From Crocinitomicaceae bacterium (GTDB lineage: Bacteria > Bacteroidota > Bacteroidia > Flavobacteriales_D > Crocinitomicaceae): a stretch of 64,000 nt of DNA. Shown piece after piece: positions 62,001 through 64,000 of this stretch (its first letter is position 1; the number at the start of each line of letters is the position of its first letter). A program made the translations under genes and the position numbers. The DNA lies in the NCBI GenBank assembly GCA_029251865.1, contig JAQXCN010000012.1, positions 22,482 through 86,481 of the forward strand, in the 5' to 3' direction. The notes beneath the pieces are model-generated. The model did no database searches and was not told the DNA's origin. It was given only the letters and a program-made list of their open reading frames with translations.

Positions 62001-62060
62001 TGGCACTTGGGCAGCGGAAACGATTCATGGATCTTTATGGATGAATTCTTGTATGAATAG
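59028..62060 (+). CDS. GH92 family alpha-mannosidase with C-terminal carbohydrate-binding modules
   Basis: A 1010-residue exported glycosidase. A signal peptide leads into a GH92 catalytic region (about 45-740) with VNTFVGTGGHGHTFPGATAP, YGFSHTHLSGTG, FSLWDTYRTLHPL and GNEDCGQMSAWYVMSALGLYP with the general acid Glu644. GH92 enzymes are calcium-dependent inverting alpha-mannosidases. Beyond the usual length there is a chitobiase-C/FN3-like piece (about 760-850) and an F5/8 type C-like domain (about 863-1005, KTLIDGVRGGADFRTGDW). It is coupled to the GT2 gene, which is unusual for a glycoside hydrolase. Confidence 0.92.
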   Translation: MIKLILSSFFSVSLLLQINAQAIKALQKASDKSIYVIDPKKKDWVESPVNLVNTFVGTGGHGHTFPGATAPFGMIQLSPDTRHEGWDGCSGYHYADSVIYGFSHTHLSGTGVPDYCDLLIVPQSGKEAKIVPGYQDPKGFGSKFTHQSEKATPGYYEVFLEDEGIKAQMTASERAGIHQYTFTREKDKKFILIDFDHRDDLIFAEYILDETKHIHGQRISKSWAEEQHFYFDLEFSIEPLKIKRIKNKYGHKLLIEFPRETKRLQIAIGISQVDEAGALKNRKAELDGFNFSKTRGHSRIKWQKELSKIRISSEDREKSSIFYTALYHCFIAPNLASDVDGRYRGHDQKIHELPKGDHHYTVFSLWDTYRTLHPLFTLIQPERTQEFIRTMLRIFDQRNDLPVWELASCETECMIGYHSVSAIADAYLKGYNNFDTTKALNAMVYTSKLDEYAKKEFAIQGFISSDQEAESVSKTLEYAYDDFCISQMALKMGRIDIFQEYNKRSLNFVNLFDPSTKFMRARRGAQWFGPFNPIEVNFNYTEANSWQYSLYAPHNVPVLASLMGGKDSLERWLDRLFTAESNLIGRHQVDITGLIGQYAHGNEPSHHMAYLYNYTNASEKTQFYVDKILNELYTIEPDGLSGNEDCGQMSAWYVMSALGLYPTAPGNTNYQIGRPLFKKAQIKLPNKKRLSIEAPNNSASAKYVKEVSFNTSKVSETEIDHNEIKNGGLLLFEMSEVPSSTFKTTQSQDEKGVMDPPLHAPLVFVPTPFISTEQRVFEDSIAIEIGCIQLRNKRIQSLYYAINDGPWVEYQDAFVLKETSIVSIQAIETPSGSRAKSRFNKSPIVKSIFNKRDPEISLELQTLYANQYAASGPKTLIDGVRGGADFRTGDWQGYFGKNLNATVTFEPARELTSIGLSCIRDIKSWIFFPEKIEISYSLDGINYTKLPDLTYTEATTDDYEPKIRTCVQRLKKPVKVKNIKYTVYNPGKCPSWHLGSGNDSWIFMDEFLYE

Positions 62061-62063
62061 GGA

Positions 62064-62969
62064 CTATGGTTTAATTAACTTATTTATGGGCCATATTAAA
62101 TCAGATGACTTGAGAATACCATAGACTTCATCTTCTGCGCCGAATTTCTTATTAAAACCCGAAACTCCTTTTGCATTAGAGCCAACAAAATCGAAAGTCT
62201 TCAGACCTTTAGAAATCGCTTTGGCTATCCCGTAATCAATAAGATGAAACATAGCACCCTCGACCCGTGCCACATCACCTGCCGCTCCTTTAATGTAATA
62301 ACGTACTCCATTAAAATCTATAAAAAAAGCCATTGCGATAAATTCCTCATTTTTCTTGACACCTGTAAAAGTCCCTAAGTCTCTTTCTAATGCCATGGTA
62401 ATGAAATTCTTTAACCGCTCATAGCTTCCATTCGTAAGTTTTCCGTATTTGAACCCCACGTGCCTTTTAAAAAAAGAAATGAATTCGTCAGGATTGATTT
62501 CCGAGTCAAAAACTAAATCATTTTGCTTTCGTTTTAATTGGCGCTTAGTATTCGTGGAGTACGACGCTCTCTGTGATTCGATATCATCCAATAAAGTGAG
62601 AACCTGATAAACACCATTTTCCTCGGATTCGAATTCAATTCTTTTTGGGAAATTTAAATGGATTATCAAACTATTAGCTTCTAATACCGCACATAGTTGT
62701 TGAATTGAGGTCGTATCAAATTCACCTATTAATGGAATGGTCCTCATAAATAAGGGCTGTCGATAAGATGTAATACCCCACTTACGTTTAAATGGAATGG
62801 GAACAACAAGCTTATAATCACCGGAAATTAATATATCCCAACCAGGATGCAACGCATCCCAAACAAAATCTTGTGCGTACAAAGAATTTTGATTAAAGTT
62901 GCGGCCAAGAGCTTCATTATACTTTACCCTGTTAATATTATCATGATTAATATAAGTCCAAGACTCCAT
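62064..62969 (-). CDS. GNAT/FemAB-like acyltransferase, 301 aa
   Basis: A cytoplasmic protein of the FemAB-GNAT superfamily. It has a hydrophobic N-terminal fold (VWDALHPGWDILISGDYKL), a basic helix (STNTKRQLKRKQNDLVF), and a C-terminal GNAT half with FIAMAFFIDFNGVRYYIKGAAG, then FDFVGSNAKGVSGFNKKFGA, the typical ending. It may add amino acids or acyl groups to a cell wall or glycan component; the substrate is unknown. It is convergent with the GH92 gene and has no promoter box in the usual place. Confidence 0.8.
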   Translation of the reverse strand: MESWTYINHDNINRVKYNEALGRNFNQNSLYAQDFVWDALHPGWDILISGDYKLVVPIPFKRKWGITSYRQPLFMRTIPLIGEFDTTSIQQLCAVLEANSLIIHLNFPKRIEFESEENGVYQVLTLLDDIESQRASYSTNTKRQLKRKQNDLVFDSEINPDEFISFFKRHVGFKYGKLTNGSYERLKNFITMALERDLGTFTGVKKNEEFIAMAFFIDFNGVRYYIKGAAGDVARVEGAMFHLIDYGIAKAISKGLKTFDFVGSNAKGVSGFNKKFGAEDEVYGILKSSDLIWPINKLIKP

Positions 62970-63072
62970 TTTATGTATTTACTTTTTATACGAACATTTG
63001 AGTTTAGTAAATCTAAGCGAATTTTAGCATATGTTTTTAAAATCACTTAAATTTATAGTAAAGAATCACACG

Positions 63073-63414
63073 ATGAAAAATATCATACTATTTAATTTAC
63101 TCTTATTTATATCAACTACTACTTTATGTCAAGAGTCTCAAAATATTGAATCACCAAATAATAACACTGAAAACTCAATAGAAAACGAAGTCAGTGATCT
63201 GACATATTTATTGAATCTAAATGAGGTTCAAATTCTTCAAATAACGGATATTGTTAGTGGTATTAATATAAAAAATGCGCAAGTCTCAACAATGAATCTT
63301 GTTCAAGAAGACATTAATGAAATGCTTGAAAGTAATGCTGCGGCCAAATCAACAATGATCGTTAAAATCCTTAATGAAAACCAAAAAGTCATTTATTTGG
63401 AAAGCCTGAATTAA
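63073..63414 (+). CDS. Small secreted protein, 113 aa
   Basis: The ATG at 63073 starts a signal peptide (IILFNLLLFISTTTLCQ) and is preferred to the upstream Met, which would place 14 residues before it. The mature part is acidic and Asn/Glu-rich with two or three helices (LTYLLNLNEVQILQITDIV, EDINEMLESNAAAKSTMIVKIL). It resembles the LTXXQ-type periplasmic helical proteins in size and periodicity but lacks their motif. Function unknown. Confidence 0.72.
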   Translation: MKNIILFNLLLFISTTTLCQESQNIESPNNNTENSIENEVSDLTYLLNLNEVQILQITDIVSGINIKNAQVSTMNLVQEDINEMLESNAAAKSTMIVKILNENQKVIYLESLN

Positions 63415-63525
63415 GACCTTAATCATTGGTTAGTATTTTTTACTGGAAAACGCAAACAGCCATTACTGTATAAAAATCTTCATTGTTGTTTTCAATTTGA
63501 TTTGTTTATAAGTGTTTATGATGTA

Positions 63526-63557
63526 TTGAATTTTGGAACATCTCTTGTATATCTTTG
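63526..63557 (+). promoter_or_regulatory. Promoter of the GH3 lipoprotein gene
   Basis: TTG (63526-63528), 21 nt, then TATCTTTG (63550-63557), an exact -7 match at correct spacing, 15 nt before the ATG. Confidence 0.7.
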
Positions 63558-63572
63558 AAAAAAGTATTTCTT

Positions 63573-64000
63573 ATGCCTCAATATTCAACACTATTTCTTT
63601 TTAGTTTAGTCTTCTCGATAACATCCTGTGGACAAGAAAACGAATCAATCCCAACAAAACGAATAGAGGCTATCGAGAAATCTGATTACAATTTCTCTAT
63701 TGATGATTTCTTAAACCAGAGTGATGCCTTAGATCAACGAACAAACTCTATTTTCAATTCTCTTAGTGAAAAGCAAAAAGTCGCACAACTTATTATGCCT
63801 GCCGCTGGGAAGTATGGCAAGCCACACGCAACTATAAACAGTCTTATTGAAGATGGGCTCATTGGTGGAATCCTTATGCTCAATGGTACTGTCGACGAAT
63901 TCACGAATTGGATAAAGGGCTATAACAAAATAAATTCATCAAAAGGTAATTTGCCTTTTTTGTACAGTGCAGATGCGGAACCCAGTCTTGTCAACCGTAA
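63573..64000 (+). CDS. GH3 family glycoside hydrolase lipoprotein (truncated by window end)
   Basis: The first 142 codons of a larger gene. It opens with a lipoprotein signal (LFLFSLVFSITSCG, Cys19). A GH3 N-terminal barrel follows: LNQSDALDQRTNSIFNSLSE, EKQKVAQLIMPAAG, GLIGGILMLNG and LPFLYSADAEPSL, the segment that carries the nucleotide of the substrate subsite. The family is beta-N-acetylhexosaminidase or beta-glucosidase; Bacteroidota forms often end with a beta-lactamase-like domain, which cannot be checked here. It may act on peptidoglycan or on glycans near the GH92 enzyme. Confidence 0.85.
   Translation, partial: MPQYSTLFLFSLVFSITSCGQENESIPTKRIEAIEKSDYNFSIDDFLNQSDALDQRTNSIFNSLSEKQKVAQLIMPAAGKYGKPHATINSLIEDGLIGGILMLNGTVDEFTNWIKGYNKINSSKGNLPFLYSADAEPSLVNR

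Noticed and set aside
59028..64000. Polysaccharide utilisation locus with GH92 and GH3
   Set aside because: No SusC/SusD pair, no hybrid two-component or ECF sigma regulator, and the two hydrolase genes are separated by unrelated genes.

Overview
The window is about 64 kb of A+T-rich chromosome from a member of the Bacteroidota, most likely order Flavobacteriales. Several features point there: C-terminal type IX secretion sorting domains on two secreted proteins, a TamL-type lipoprotein, a GWxTD protein, an OMP-type TonB-dependent receptor, menaquinone synthesis (MenD), an almost complete lack of Shine-Dalgarno sequences, and promoters built on the Bacteroidota -33 TTTG / -7 TAnnTTTG pattern. 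A genus cannot be named from sequence alone.

Layout. 0-7 kb: end of menD, a TerC membrane protein and an unknown protein, then on the minus strand a tightly overlapped ctp protease-fabF-TonB receptor operon. 7-16.5 kb: murB, pheT, arsC-like, pcrA-type helicase, a GNAT and an S9 peptidase. 16.6-20.6 kb: FkbM methyltransferase, lipoprotein, TPR membrane protein, ribH, glmM. 20.7-24.5 kb: outer membrane barrel, comB-phospholipase pair, and a BspA-like repeat protein carrying a T9SS tail. 24.5-33.8 kb: ettA-glycosyltransferase, rarA-acyltransferase-propeller protein, trxB, a two-gene minus operon of cysteine-rich small domains, a chalcone isomerase-like protein and GDPD. 33.87-34.27 kb: the tmRNA gene ssrA with a near-ideal promoter. 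34.4-41.6 kb: small membrane protein plus LysE exporter, YdjM-like hydrolase plus FemAB-like protein, a J-domain/KTSC protein, a short patch of orphan genes, a T9SS protein, an SRAP (HMCES/YedK) protein and a 56-residue protein ending in CVGCGS. 41.8-54.2 kb: two unknowns, DEAD-box helicase, SRPBCC, thiolase, a VWA membrane protein, and a TamL-amidohydrolase-MBL/rhodanese operon. 54.2-64 kb: TrmH methyltransferase, a stand-alone SF2 helicase, a translationally coupled GWxTD-GT2-GH92 cassette, a second FemAB-like protein, a small secreted protein and the start of a GH3 lipoprotein.

Most of this is core, vertically inherited housekeeping DNA: cell wall (MurB, GlmM), translation and ribosome rescue (PheT, EttA, ssrA, TrmH), DNA repair (PcrA, RarA, SRAP), fatty acids (FabF, thiolase), envelope biogenesis (TamL, acyltransferase, Ctp) and glycan turnover (GH92, GH3). 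I found no CRISPR array, prophage, insertion sequence or recognisable defence island. The most interesting signals are small. A repeated TAnnTTT(G/A)-N4-ATG arrangement at seven genes suggests leaderless transcripts. Three real genes are below 60 codons. The 56-residue CVGCGS gene has its own palindromic promoter and terminator. The two small cysteine-rich proteins appear to share a module.
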